64,000 nucleotides of DNA from Firmicutes bacterium HGW-Firmicutes-7 (GCA_002841375.1 PGZO01000016.1:1-64000); one strand, 5' to 3'; numbered from the stretch's first letter, positions 16,114 through 25,704 are shown. The notes: generated from the letters alone by a model not told the origin. A program made the numbers and translations.

Positions 16114-17148
16114 CTATATTTCATCTGGTTCCATTTTTAACCCTATTTCAATGTCCATTACAGTTTCAGTTGTATGTGTTGTTATTTCAGTCGTTTCTTC
16201 ATTTGTTGCTTTGTTTATTACTTCATTTTCAGATTTTATTTTTGTTTCTGTTTCATTTTCAGCTTCTATTTCAGTTTTTGTTTCCTTCTCATTTTCTGAA
16301 AGATATAATCCAAAAATAATTAATCCAGCACCTAAAATTGTAATTATTGTGATGGCTTCCCTTAAAACTATTGCTGAAAATACGGTTGTAATCACTGGTA
16401 CTAAGTAAATATACTGGTTGGTTTTTATTGAACCGATCATTTGAATGGCTTTGTTCCACATCAAAAAAGCTAACGAAGATGCAACGATTCCGAGAAACAA
16501 CATACTCATAGCAAATCTTACATCTATTTTTTCTATATATAAACTCTGTTTAGAGACAACAACAATAACGCCCAAGAGCACAAGCCCATAGAGCATAACC
16601 TTTCTAGTCATCTCGATTAAGTGGTAGGTTTTTTCGATTTTTTGCATTACAAGTGTGTATAGTGCAAACATGACTGCGGCGATTAATGCAAAAAGATCCC
16701 CAATCGGTTCAATGCCTGCGAGTTTATTTCCATTTAATATTATTAAAAAAACACCCAGATAAGCAATCACAAAACCAAAAATACTTTTTTTAGTAAAAAA
16801 AGATGTTTTATAAAAGATTGCTGACAAAACACCAGTTATTAGCGGTATCGTTGATACAATTAAACTAACGTTAGATGAATACGTATGTATTAGCGCAGAA
16901 TTTTCAAAAAAGAAATATAATGCTAAACATCCCCCAGTTACAAAAAATAACAACTCTTCTTTAATATTACTCGGTCGCTTAAATTTAGGATATATTATAC
17001 TTAAAAACGATACTGCGATAACAAATCTAAAAATCAATATTTGTAGTGGCGTTAGTTGATTTAATAGTATTTTACTAACTATAAACGTTGAACTCCATAT
17101 TGTAACCGTCAGCATAGCCAATAGGTGTCCCTTATATTTATTAATCAT
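16114..17148 (-). CDS. EamA/DMT-family transporter with acidic C-terminal tail
   Basis: 344 residues. About 285 residues form ten membrane helices with two EamA repeats (start MINKYKGHLLAMLTVTIWSS), as in drug/metabolite transporters of the inner membrane. Beyond the last helix is an odd ~55-residue hydrophilic tail made mostly of Glu, Thr, Lys and Asn (repeats such as ETKTEIEAENETETKIKSEN). Usual family members end soon after the last helix. GGGAGG precedes the ATG. Substrate unknown. Transcribed alone and divergent from fbp. Confidence 0.88.
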   Translation of the reverse strand: MINKYKGHLLAMLTVTIWSSTFIVSKILLNQLTPLQILIFRFVIAVSFLSIIYPKFKRPSNIKEELLFFVTGGCLALYFFFENSALIHTYSSNVSLIVSTIPLITGVLSAIFYKTSFFTKKSIFGFVIAYLGVFLIILNGNKLAGIEPIGDLFALIAAVMFALYTLVMQKIEKTYHLIEMTRKVMLYGLVLLGVIVVVSKQSLYIEKIDVRFAMSMLFLGIVASSLAFLMWNKAIQMIGSIKTNQYIYLVPVITTVFSAIVLREAITIITILGAGLIIFGLYLSENEKETKTEIEAENETETKIKSENEVINKATNEETTEITTHTTETVMDIEIGLKMEPDEI

Positions 17149-17244
17149 TTCATAACCTCCCTTTTCTCTTGTCTATTTTACTGCATCTTGATGAAGTTTG
17201 CTAGTTCTTTTTTTAGTTGATTACTAGTGAAATTATTGGTAGTG

Positions 17245-17253
17245 TGTTATAAT
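17245..17253 (+). promoter_or_regulatory. Extended -10 promoter of fbp
   Basis: TG-T-TATAAT (17245-17253) is an extended -10 element 45 bp before the ATG. No good -35 box is visible. Confidence 0.5.
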
Positions 17254-17297
17254 AATTGGAATATATTTAACTTATTCTTTGAAATGGGGGATCATCT

Positions 17298-19259
17298 ATG
17301 AATGACGAGTTATTAACTTTAGATGAAATTGAACGAAATAAGAAATATTTATACCTTCTTAATAAGCAATTTCCAAATATTCAAGCTGCTAGTACAGAAA
17401 TAATTAACTTGCAGGCAATTCTAAGTTTACCAAAAGGAACAGAGCATTTTCTATCAGACTTACATGGTGAGTACGAGGCCTTTTTACATGTACTTAAAAA
17501 CGGATCAGGTGTTGTAAGAAAAAAAATCGAAGATGTCTTTAGAACGACAATTACGAGTAATCAAAAAAGTGCTTTAGCACAATTGATCTATTATCCCAAA
17601 GAGGTATTACTACAAACAGAAGATGACGATATTGATGAGTGGTATGCGACTACACTACACCGATTAATTAAGGTTTGTAGAGAGGTTTCCTCAAAATATA
17701 CTAGATCAAAAGTTAGAAAAGCATTACCAAAGGATTTCACATATATCATTGAAGAATTGTTACATGAGCAAGAAAACGTCATTGATAAGCAATATTATTA
17801 TGATGAAATAATAAGAAGCATTATTCGAACCGAACAAGCTAAACCATTTATTGTTGCGATTTGCGAATTAATCCAATATCTCGCAATAGATCACTTGCAC
17901 ATTATTGGAGACATCTATGATAGAGGTCCTGGTTCTGATATAATAATGGACTCCTTAATGAACTATCACTCTTTAGATATTCAGTGGGGCAACCATGATA
18001 TTGGTTGGTTGGGGGCTGCTTCTGGTTCTCTTTTATGTATTGCCAATACCATTAGAGTTTCAGTAAAAGCTGGTAACATAAACAATTTAGAGGAGTCTTA
18101 CGGTATTAACCTACTGCCATTAGCTAAATTTGCTATGGATAATTACCCCTCTGTCCACGAAATATTCAAACCGAGTGCGCAAAACGGAATGGATAAGCGG
18201 GAAGATTTGATGAGTGCCCAAATACATAATGCAATTAGTATAATACAATTCAAGTTGGAGGGTCATCTTATTAAACGAAATCCTAATTTTAACTTTGATC
18301 GCAGATTATTCTTAGATAAAATTGATTTTGAAAATGGAACTGTAAATTATGAAGGCAAGATTTATCCTTTAAGAGATAATAATTTTCCAACAGTCGACCC
18401 AAATGATCCCTATGCCCTGACATTAGAAGAAATGGAAGTTATGCTTAAGCTAAAGCACTCCTTCCTGCGAAATGAAAAGTTACAAAAGCATATGAGTCTA
18501 ATGTTATCAAAAGGGAGTATGTACTTAACTTTCAATGGCAACCTTTTGTATCATGGTTGTATACCAATGAATAGCAACAAAGAATTTGAACCGCTTGAGT
18601 TCAATGGTATTTATTACAGCGGGAAAAATTTAATAGACCAATTTGAAATACTCGTTAGAGAAGCTTATGCTAATAGAATGAAAAAAGTTGATGAAAAAGA
18701 AATGGATTTTTTCTGGTATCTAGCTACCGGAGAGAATAGCTCTCTTTTTGGAAAGAAAAAAATTACAACCTTTGAACGTTATTACATAGACGATCCTGAA
18801 ACCCATACGGAAGCAAAAAATCCTTATTATACTTGGATTGAAGAAAAAAGCGTATGTGAAATGATTTTGGCAGAATTTGGTTTAACAAATGAGAATGCTA
18901 GAATAATAAATGGGCATGTCCCTGTAAAAGTAAAAAAAGGCGAAAGTCCTGTTAAAGCTGAAGGTAAACTTCTTGTAATTGATGGTGGACTATCAAAAGC
19001 TTATCAATCCGTAACCGGTATTGCTGGTTATACGTTAATTTATAACTCTCATGGGATGATTTTAGCAGCTCATGAACCTTTTGAGTCTACCGAAAAAGCA
19101 ATTCAAAATAATAGAGATATCATTTCAAAGTTAACGATATTAGAAAGTAGAAGTATTCGAATATTAGTTGCTGATACAGATATTGGTAATCAGCTCAAGA
19201 AAGATATTTACGACCTAGAATTACTACTTTTGGCTTATAGAAAAGGCATTATTAAATAA
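17298..19259 (+). CDS. fbp: Fructose-1,6-bisphosphatase, class III
   Basis: 653 residues, the usual length of the Firmicutes class III enzyme. It hydrolyses fructose-1,6-bisphosphate to fructose-6-phosphate in gluconeogenesis in the cytoplasm. Metallophosphatase motifs are intact: SDLHGEYE near residue 53, GDIYDRGPGSD near 207 and WGNHD near 230, with NGHVPVK and the ending LVADTDIGNQL further on. GGGGG lies 7 bases before the ATG. It is monocistronic: divergent from the EamA gene and convergent with the DUF438 gene, sharing a bidirectional terminator. Confidence 0.97.
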   Translation: MNDELLTLDEIERNKKYLYLLNKQFPNIQAASTEIINLQAILSLPKGTEHFLSDLHGEYEAFLHVLKNGSGVVRKKIEDVFRTTITSNQKSALAQLIYYPKEVLLQTEDDDIDEWYATTLHRLIKVCREVSSKYTRSKVRKALPKDFTYIIEELLHEQENVIDKQYYYDEIIRSIIRTEQAKPFIVAICELIQYLAIDHLHIIGDIYDRGPGSDIIMDSLMNYHSLDIQWGNHDIGWLGAASGSLLCIANTIRVSVKAGNINNLEESYGINLLPLAKFAMDNYPSVHEIFKPSAQNGMDKREDLMSAQIHNAISIIQFKLEGHLIKRNPNFNFDRRLFLDKIDFENGTVNYEGKIYPLRDNNFPTVDPNDPYALTLEEMEVMLKLKHSFLRNEKLQKHMSLMLSKGSMYLTFNGNLLYHGCIPMNSNKEFEPLEFNGIYYSGKNLIDQFEILVREAYANRMKKVDEKEMDFFWYLATGENSSLFGKKKITTFERYYIDDPETHTEAKNPYYTWIEEKSVCEMILAEFGLTNENARIINGHVPVKVKKGESPVKAEGKLLVIDGGLSKAYQSVTGIAGYTLIYNSHGMILAAHEPFESTEKAIQNNRDIISKLTILESRSIRILVADTDIGNQLKKDIYDLELLLLAYRKGIIK

Positions 19260-19267
19260 GTCATAAT

Positions 19268-19308
19268 AGAAGGCTTATTGTTTGTTTAACCCTAACAATA
19301 AGCCTTCT
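19268..19308. terminator. Bidirectional terminator between fbp and the DUF438 gene
   Basis: A perfect 15-bp stem (19268-19282 with 19294-19308; AGAAGGCTTATTGTT type) with an 11-nt loop lies between the convergent stops. A short T-rich stretch follows on the plus strand. Confidence 0.85.
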
Positions 19309-19311
19309 TGT

Positions 19312-20541
19312 TTATTCACTCATTAATCTTTTTTCCCCTTCTAATGCTTGAATTGGGTTAATGTTTTGTGTTACCTCTAGGGTACCAAGAAATTCACCTT
19401 CCTCATTTCTTACTGCAAAATATCGGATATATACAAATTTATCACCCATCTTAATCCAAAAATCCTCATGATCCTTTGCACCAGTTTTCAAATCCTCTAC
19501 AATCTTTTCTACAATATGCACGCTAGCAGGTGGATGACAGTTCGATACTTCCCGACCTATAATTGACTTAGTCCTTGGAAATATCCGTTCTTTACCACTA
19601 GAAAAAAATTTTACTAATCCATCTTTGTCTACAAACGTAACGTCTAAAGGTAAAGTATTTAACATTGCACTAATTTCTTCAGTTGTTAATATCCCTGTAG
19701 CAAATTTAATATGTCCAGTATCTGACGCTTTAGTACTTCTTATTTCTTCTTCCTGAACTACATCACTAGTTATTGGTTTCCACTTCGTAATGGGGTGAGT
19801 CAAGCAATAACCAAACTCATCACTGTCTTCCTCAATTGTCTTCCATTCATCTTCAGATAGCGTATCCACTACCATAGGAAACAGTATATTTTCTTCTTTA
19901 AATATCATATCATTGATTCTTTTTATTACTTCCTTAACCTTTTGCGTTACTTGCTCCTTATTTCCCTCATATTTATAAAGAAAAGTCTTAATTTCTTTTA
20001 TCTCCCCTCGGATTTCATCATCTACACCCCACATAACTTTCGGTGGTGCTGTAATACCATATTTCTCCATATATGGAAACAATAAATTTTCTTTTCTTAA
20101 ATAATGTTTATGAATATCCCAAAGTAAGTTAAGATCTTCTATTAACTTAAACACATTATCTTGGCTATCATTTTTACTGAATTCTTCTAGATTAATTTGC
20201 AGTTTATCATGCATTAGGTTTTCAAGTTCTCTATTTTCAATATAAAAAGTATTTACTGGATGGCCTGGAACATCTTCTGGTCTTTTCGTTCTGTGTATTT
20301 CTTCGATTGAACCTTTAAACACCTCTGCATGGACATCACATAACCTTTGAATTTCCTCAACTGGCATCCCCTCATTTATGAGCGCTTGCTCCATTTCAGA
20401 AATTTCTGTAGGGGATACGCCTTGAATTAATTCTTCAAAGGCTCCTTTTACTTCACTAACTGACTTGCCTTCATGTAACTGTGTGATTAATTTCTTTAAT
20501 TGTTGTTGTCTATATTCTCTGTTATTAATTAGTTCGCTCAT
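19312..20541 (-). CDS. DUF438-hemerythrin-PAS protein
   Basis: 409 residues. Residues about 1-85 are DUF438. Residues about 92-240 are a hemerythrin-like HHE domain with His and Glu ligands (GHPVNTFY, IHKHYLRKENLLFPY, EENILFPM), which may bind a di-iron centre. Residues about 285-400 are a PAS domain (DVTFVDKDGLVKFFS). Such proteins are found in anaerobes and are thought to sense O2, NO or redox state; the output is unclear because no kinase or output domain is present. AGGAGG precedes the ATG. The DUF1858 gene starts the operon just upstream, 11 bases away. Confidence 0.92.
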   Translation of the reverse strand: MSELINNREYRQQQLKKLITQLHEGKSVSEVKGAFEELIQGVSPTEISEMEQALINEGMPVEEIQRLCDVHAEVFKGSIEEIHRTKRPEDVPGHPVNTFYIENRELENLMHDKLQINLEEFSKNDSQDNVFKLIEDLNLLWDIHKHYLRKENLLFPYMEKYGITAPPKVMWGVDDEIRGEIKEIKTFLYKYEGNKEQVTQKVKEVIKRINDMIFKEENILFPMVVDTLSEDEWKTIEEDSDEFGYCLTHPITKWKPITSDVVQEEEIRSTKASDTGHIKFATGILTTEEISAMLNTLPLDVTFVDKDGLVKFFSSGKERIFPRTKSIIGREVSNCHPPASVHIVEKIVEDLKTGAKDHEDFWIKMGDKFVYIRYFAVRNEEGEFLGTLEVTQNINPIQALEGEKRLMSE

Positions 20542-20552
20542 ACTTATACCTC

Positions 20553-20777
20553 CTAAATAATTGTATATCCTTTGCTTTCAAAAGTACTTTTAATATGTTC
20601 AATAGAAATATTCTTCATTGTGGCCCCTTTGGGAATAGTCATAATTCTTCCGATAGAGTTTAATGTACCCTTACCTGTAATGTTTCCAAACCCAAGTTCT
20701 TTCATAATCTCAATGATTTCTGGATTTTCAGTACATAGCTCGTACAAGTTCTTCGTAAAATCTAGGGTTTTTTCCAT
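20553..20777 (-). CDS. DUF1858-family protein
   Basis: About 74 residues. The core LYELCTENPEIIEIMKELGF and the ending TIPKGATMKNISIEHIKSTF match DUF1858, which often precedes or is fused to DUF438. An upstream in-frame ATG (20813) lacks a good ribosome site; ATG 20777 has GGAGG about 11 bases before it and matches the family start. It is the first gene of a two-gene operon with the DUF438-hemerythrin-PAS gene and presumably acts with it. Confidence 0.85.
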   Translation of the reverse strand: MEKTLDFTKNLYELCTENPEIIEIMKELGFGNITGKGTLNSIGRIMTIPKGATMKNISIEHIKSTFESKGYTII

Positions 20778-20962
20778 TTCTTCACCATCCTCCATAATGA
20801 TTAGTAATTCCAACTTTTAACAAATTCATTCATATATTATAATTATAATCTATGGTTGTAGTGTCACCGACTGATCTATAAGCTGAACTTTTATAAATAA
20901 AATAGCAATTCATCACTTTAGGTTACAAAACTGTAGCGAGTATGCAGGGCTATCGCATCAAA

Positions 20963-20991
20963 ACAACCCACTATTCTAGATAGTGGGTTGT
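20963..20991 (-). terminator. Terminator of the collagen-like gene
   Basis: A perfect 12-bp stem (20963-20974 with 20980-20991, 5-nt loop) lies 17 bases past the collagen stop. On the minus strand a short TTTT run follows. Confidence 0.72.
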
Positions 20992-21007
20992 GTGCAACAA
21001 TTAATCG

Positions 21008-22153
21008 TTATATGTTTTTTTCTAATGAAGTAATGTGTTCCATTGATATTATATAATAGTCTACTAGTATCTCTTGAGGTATTGATTTAACTAATACGAG
21101 ATTTTCTCCGACTCCCATGATGGTTAGGTTCATTAATTTAGAAAAATCCCCCATACCACACGTTTGAATGGTTACCAATACACCCGCCTCTTTAAATGAA
21201 TTTAGTCTATCCTTTAATTTTGTATCATAAAGCAATGGCTCTCTTAACCAATAAGGTACATAACTTCCAAGTACTATTCGCTCTTCTATATTCTTTTGCG
21301 TTTCTATGCTAAATTTCAATCCAACCATTTGGTTGGCAGGTACAATGTATTCATCAATTTCAATTAATCTTCCTTCAACTTTTTTAATCAATAACTTATT
21401 TACTTTTTGATCAACAGTAGTAGAAAAGTCAATCTTATTAATATTCAAGTCTAATAATCCCTTAATCATTAATTGCCATTCTTTATGGCAACCACATTCG
21501 CAATGTCCTGGCGGGCCCGTATCACCTTTTGGTCCAGTATCACCCTTTGGACCTGGTCTTCCTGTGTCACCCTTAGGCCCTTGCTTTCCTCGTGGCCCTT
21601 CTTCTCCTTCTAAACCACAATAACCTCTTGGTCCTGATTCTCCACATGGACCTTGCGGCCCTCTATGACCCGTATCTCCCCTCGGTCCCATTGGTCCAGT
21701 ATCGCCTTTTGGTCCTGCGGGTCCTGTTGGTCCTGGTTCTCCTTGTCTACCTTTTACACCCGGTGGTCCTGTTAGTCCCGGCTCTCCTGGTCTACCTTTT
21801 ACACCCAGTGGTCCTGCTGGCCCCGGCTCTCCTTGTCTGCCTTTTACTCCTGCTGGCCCGGGCTCTCCTGGTTCACCTTTTATTCCTGCTGATCTAATTT
21901 CCCCCGCATAGCACCTTGACTCTATTGGTCCCACTTCTCCAATAATACCAAATGTTCCACAAGCTACTTTATCCCCTTTTATACATGCTCGTTCTAGTCT
22001 ATTATATTTTTTAGAGATTTCTTTGTAGGCAATTCTATTTTGATATTGGGAATTGGATTGGCTTATGGTCCTTAATCCTTTTTCTAGGAGTTGGCTTCCC
22101 AAAGAAACATAAAACTTATCTTTATGGGAATAACTTGTTTTTTTATCATTCAT
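21008..22153 (-). CDS. Collagen-like protein with Cys-rich flanks
   Basis: 381 residues. Residues 90 to about 218 are some 43 unbroken Gly-X-Y triplets rich in Pro, Lys and Glu, including three tandem 15-residue units (residues 102-146, each beginning GVKGR). This is a stable, animal-like collagen composition, unlike the Gly-Ala-Thr array at 2-619. Cysteines flank and dot the helix (Cys57, 65, 81, 170, 179, and the CECGC cluster at 218-222), which suggests cross-linked trimers. The N-terminal 56 residues and the C-terminal ~155 residues are not recognised; there is no signal peptide. That would suit a spore coat or exosporium protein made in the mother cell (inferred). It lies at the end of a glycosyltransferase cluster on the same strand. 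Confidence 0.87.
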   Translation of the reverse strand: MNDKKTSYSHKDKFYVSLGSQLLEKGLRTISQSNSQYQNRIAYKEISKKYNRLERACIKGDKVACGTFGIIGEVGPIESRCYAGEIRSAGIKGEPGEPGPAGVKGRQGEPGPAGPLGVKGRPGEPGLTGPPGVKGRQGEPGPTGPAGPKGDTGPMGPRGDTGHRGPQGPCGESGPRGYCGLEGEEGPRGKQGPKGDTGRPGPKGDTGPKGDTGPPGHCECGCHKEWQLMIKGLLDLNINKIDFSTTVDQKVNKLLIKKVEGRLIEIDEYIVPANQMVGLKFSIETQKNIEERIVLGSYVPYWLREPLLYDTKLKDRLNSFKEAGVLVTIQTCGMGDFSKLMNLTIMGVGENLVLVKSIPQEILVDYYIISMEHITSLEKNI

Positions 22154-22262
22154 CCTTTCTTCTCACCTCCTTTTATGTACTGGAGATAATTTTGCGTTTA
22201 AGCTATTTTATTCATGTGAGGAAGCTTCTCTTACTTTAAAGATCAGATGGTCGTAATTATAA

Positions 22263-23474
22263 CTATTTATTTTCTTGTTTTATTTTTATAATATATGAAT
22301 TGATCATATCATTTTCAATTTTTATAACGCTATTAAAACTATTTATAAATTGCAAGAGATTAATATTCGGTACTGCAACATTCAAACCATAAATGTTTCT
22401 TTCATCTAGATCTTTACATCCAACTATATTGTAGTATGAGTTAGGTGCCCAGATGAAATAACGTTCACTTTTCCTCCCATGTAATATTTCTTCAAATTTT
22501 ATTCTCCAAGTAGATACATCACTATACCAATCTGCTACAAAAAGAAACCCGTCCAACTGTTTATACGTTGTATTTTCATCCTTAGAAAAACCAGAAAATC
22601 CTATTGGTTCATAATGCTTTTCACGATAAAAATCATTACTTTTTATCAACTGATCACGAGATGATTCGATGGAATCTAATTGCCATTTTGTTAGAAATTT
22701 TTTTTTATTTGAAGATATAACTTGTTTGACATCCCATTTTGAAGCCCCAAATGAGGCGCTACCAATATGATAAACAAAGGAGTTACCCATAACAACAAGT
22801 CTATAACCTGCAATTCTTATTCTAATGCACCAATCATCATCATCATAATGACCTGGACTAAACCAAAAATCGTTCCCCCCTACTTGATCTATAACATCTC
22901 TTCTCACAACCATACAAGCTCCAATGACTCTATTCGTTTCAAGCGTTTCTCTTTGATGGCTTTTCATAAAAGCTTCTGAAAATTGATGGATTCTATCTAA
23001 ATCGGATTCATAGTAACCTATATGCTGTAATCCAGATGCATTAGATAAATATGGAACTGCTACTCCTATATCTTGTTTTTCTTTTAGAATATTTAATAGT
23101 GGATTTAACCAGCCTTGGGTAAAAATTAAATCATTATTTAAAACAATTAACACATTTCCACTTGCCTTTGAAATGCCATAATTTATGCCTACTGGATAAC
23201 CCATATTTTCATCTAATCTATAGTAGCCTATATAAAATCCTTTATATTTTCTCTCCTTTAATACACTACTAACCTCTTCATCCATAAGTTCTATAGAACC
23301 GTTATCCACCAGAATAATTTCTACTCCTTCAGAAATTATTAATTGATCAAGAGATTTAATTAAAGTTTTCATAGCTTGTAAAGTTAACTTCCATTGGTTA
23401 TAGCATAGAAGGATAAAGCTATAATTAATTTTCTTTTCTATATTCATTAATAAATATTTGTCTATACTCCTCAT
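22263..23474 (-). CDS. Family 2 glycosyltransferase
   Basis: 403 residues, GT2 with FILLCYNQWKLTLQAM near the start, LVDNGS, the metal site VLNNDLIF and the acceptor-side motif DDDWCIRIRIAGYRL. The last ~130 residues are of unknown type (WYSDVSTWRIKFEEIL). The reading frame overlaps the end of the upstream glycosyltransferase by 50 bp if ATG 23474 is used, or 23 bp with ATG 23447; neither has a strong ribosome site, so translation may be coupled. It sits between the collagen-like gene and other sugar transferases. Acceptor and donor unknown. Confidence 0.87.
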   Translation of the reverse strand: MRSIDKYLLMNIEKKINYSFILLCYNQWKLTLQAMKTLIKSLDQLIISEGVEIILVDNGSIELMDEEVSSVLKERKYKGFYIGYYRLDENMGYPVGINYGISKASGNVLIVLNNDLIFTQGWLNPLLNILKEKQDIGVAVPYLSNASGLQHIGYYESDLDRIHQFSEAFMKSHQRETLETNRVIGACMVVRRDVIDQVGGNDFWFSPGHYDDDDWCIRIRIAGYRLVVMGNSFVYHIGSASFGASKWDVKQVISSNKKKFLTKWQLDSIESSRDQLIKSNDFYREKHYEPIGFSGFSKDENTTYKQLDGFLFVADWYSDVSTWRIKFEEILHGRKSERYFIWAPNSYYNIVGCKDLDERNIYGLNVAVPNINLLQFINSFNSVIKIENDMINSYIIKIKQENK

Positions 23475-24102
23475 ATCTTGTTAAGTCTACTCGCCCACAA
23501 TAATGAATACACCAAGGATGCATTTGATATGGGACGGCTACTTTATATCCCTTTTTCTGAAATTCTAAACACTGTGAAATATCATAAAAATGCCATCCAT
23601 CAAATAAATCATCTCTAAATTTCATATCAACCTGTGTTGCAAATAATAATCCATCTACTGCTTCTACTTGCGTTATTTTTTCTCTAGTAGATTGAAAATC
23701 CAAAAGCGCTAACGTACCAGTATGACTATCTACTACTTTCCCTTCTTTTTGATCAGATTCCCACCATATTCCACTTTGAGGTATTCTCTTTGTTCCAATA
23801 ACCCCAATTAAACCTACATTTTGGTGTTCGTGAAACAACTCTAAAATGTCTACAACAAAGTTTTGGTGTAGGATCCATACATCTTGATGCAAATATACTT
23901 TATACTTTGCATCCGACATTTGCATACCTTGATTATAACCTCCTGTTAAAGATTTGGCATCTTCTACTGCGATCGTTTCCACTTCATAACCATGAGGTAT
24001 GGTTAATTTCCTTATATATCGTAACGAATGTTCATATAATTCTTCATTGTTAACACATGTAATAAAACATATTTTATTTTCATTTACAGTTATTGACTTC
24101 AC
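23425..24102 (-). CDS. StrF-like glycosyltransferase domain protein
   Basis: 225 residues resembling the StrF/Glyco_tranf_2_5 group of GT-A enzymes: KICFITCVNNEELYEHSL at the start, GGYNQGMQMSDAKYKVYLHQDVWI as the metal-site region (HQDV), and a C-terminal HYCGRVDLTRYEEY. The only in-frame start is GTG 24102, whose ribosome site AGAAGG is too close, so the exact start is doubtful. Same transcript as the GNAT-GT gene upstream and GT2 gene downstream. Small for a glycosyltransferase but complete. Confidence 0.78.
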   Translation of the reverse strand: MKSITVNENKICFITCVNNEELYEHSLRYIRKLTIPHGYEVETIAVEDAKSLTGGYNQGMQMSDAKYKVYLHQDVWILHQNFVVDILELFHEHQNVGLIGVIGTKRIPQSGIWWESDQKEGKVVDSHTGTLALLDFQSTREKITQVEAVDGLLFATQVDMKFRDDLFDGWHFYDISQCLEFQKKGYKVAVPYQMHPWCIHYCGRVDLTRYEEYRQIFINEYRKEN

Positions 24103-24156
24103 CTTCTAATCTATACTATGAATTAATGAGATATTCTGTTCTTTTTGGCTTATATA

Positions 24157-25704
24157 TTAAGACTTATAATTAGACAACTCCTCAATTTTAGATTGTATGT
24201 CTTCAGAAATTTTATCTAATGAAAAGTTCTCTCTTAAATCCCTTTCAGCAATAGAAGATATTTTTCCCCTTAAGTCTTCGTCTTCTATTAACCTTACAAT
24301 TCCATCATACCAATCTTCTACTGTGTTATTAACCATTAAACCATTATATTCGTTTCTAATGTGATTATTAAATGGACTACCATTAGAATATATTCCCGCT
24401 GCATTTATAGCACCGTATTCTAAGTATTTATTAAAATATTTACAGGAATTAAAAGATGAATTAGGTAGCGGTGCTAATCCAATGTCCCAATTTCTACTGT
24501 GCATAAACTTCTTATACTGCTCATATTGTTCAATGTATGGGTAGCAGCCTATAGGAAGCTGGTGCATATAGTAAGGTTCAAAGCCTAATATTTCAATGTT
24601 AATTTTACCTGTATATTCCTTAATCAGCCTTTCAAATGGATTATATAGCAAATATTCGAAAAAACTTCTATGATCTATACCACTTGCATAGCCAATTGTT
24701 ATAACTTCATTAGGCTCTTTCAAAGTTTCTTCATCTTTAAGCAATAAAGCTGGTGCTTTTGTTAATATTACTTTTTCAAAGAAATTCATATACTTCGTTG
24801 CAATGATTCCATTGTTTGTCCATAAAGAATTACACACTTTCATAATATCTTGGATGTTATGAAGAACGCTCGTACTATTAAAATACTTATGATTATAAGT
24901 ATACGAAGCATCTAAACTTAGTAAATCATCATCCAAATAATAAATTATATACTTGCCCTTACTGACCGCTTTTTTTACCAGTTCTAATGCTTCTTTTTCT
25001 GCACCCCTAATGCATATTACGACGTCACAAGCAACAATATCCTCTTCAGTTACCTCCTTCGTATCTTTATATTCAAACTTCAATACACCTTTTCGTTCTA
25101 GCGTTTTTAACGGCTCAATTACACCTACAGTGGCTGATGGAATCATTTTAAAACAAAAGGCAAGAACCCCTGTCTTAACTGGATTTTTCGGGTTTGCTAC
25201 TAATTCCATGTGAATGAGTAATTTATCATTCTCATGAATTTCTTTAACTTGTTGAAAACCAATTTTTTTGTAGGCATGAATTGCGCTCTTATTGTTCTTC
25301 AGAACATTTAAGTAGATTTTGTTAAGCTTAAAATATTTAAATCCAAAGCTACAAATCATTTTAGTCGCTTGTGGTCCATAGCCTTTGCCCCTTGCAATGT
25401 CTAAACCTATAAACATTCTACCAAACTCAGCTTGTAATAATTTTCGATCGATATTATATAAAGAAATAACGCCTATTGGTTGGTGAAACAATTTGCTTTC
25501 CTCAATAATAAAAATTATTTCATTGTCACTTTTCAAGTAGCTTTCATACCATTTTCTTTGTTCCTCCTGTGTAATTATTTTGTCATTAATAAACCATTTT
25601 CGTATATGATCACTATTTCTCCACAGTCGGACAGTTTCAATATCGTAAGCGGTAATAGGTCTTAACGTCAATGCTTGATCTTTTAATCGACCACTGAATT
25701 TCAT
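24157..25704 (-). CDS. GNAT acetyltransferase-glycosyltransferase fusion
   Basis: 515 residues. Residues 1-170 are a RimJ/RimL-type GNAT domain (LTLRPITAYDIETVRLWRNS; acetyl-CoA loop RGKGYGPQATKMI; LNVLKNNKSAIHAYKKIGF). Residues about 178-515 resemble GT-B glycosyltransferases (GVIEPLKTLERKG, YYLDDDLLSLD, and the C-terminal CKYFNKYLEYGAINAAGIYS, NGLMVNNTVEDWYDGI). A plausible reading is an enzyme that N-acetylates an amino sugar, as PseH or WecD do, and also transfers sugar. AAAGGAG precedes the ATG. It is divergent from the CgeB-like gene (85 bp between starts) and upstream of two more glycosyltransferases. Confidence 0.83.
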   Translation of the reverse strand: MKFSGRLKDQALTLRPITAYDIETVRLWRNSDHIRKWFINDKIITQEEQRKWYESYLKSDNEIIFIIEESKLFHQPIGVISLYNIDRKLLQAEFGRMFIGLDIARGKGYGPQATKMICSFGFKYFKLNKIYLNVLKNNKSAIHAYKKIGFQQVKEIHENDKLLIHMELVANPKNPVKTGVLAFCFKMIPSATVGVIEPLKTLERKGVLKFEYKDTKEVTEEDIVACDVVICIRGAEKEALELVKKAVSKGKYIIYYLDDDLLSLDASYTYNHKYFNSTSVLHNIQDIMKVCNSLWTNNGIIATKYMNFFEKVILTKAPALLLKDEETLKEPNEVITIGYASGIDHRSFFEYLLYNPFERLIKEYTGKINIEILGFEPYYMHQLPIGCYPYIEQYEQYKKFMHSRNWDIGLAPLPNSSFNSCKYFNKYLEYGAINAAGIYSNGSPFNNHIRNEYNGLMVNNTVEDWYDGIVRLIEDEDLRGKISSIAERDLRENFSLDKISEDIQSKIEELSNYKS

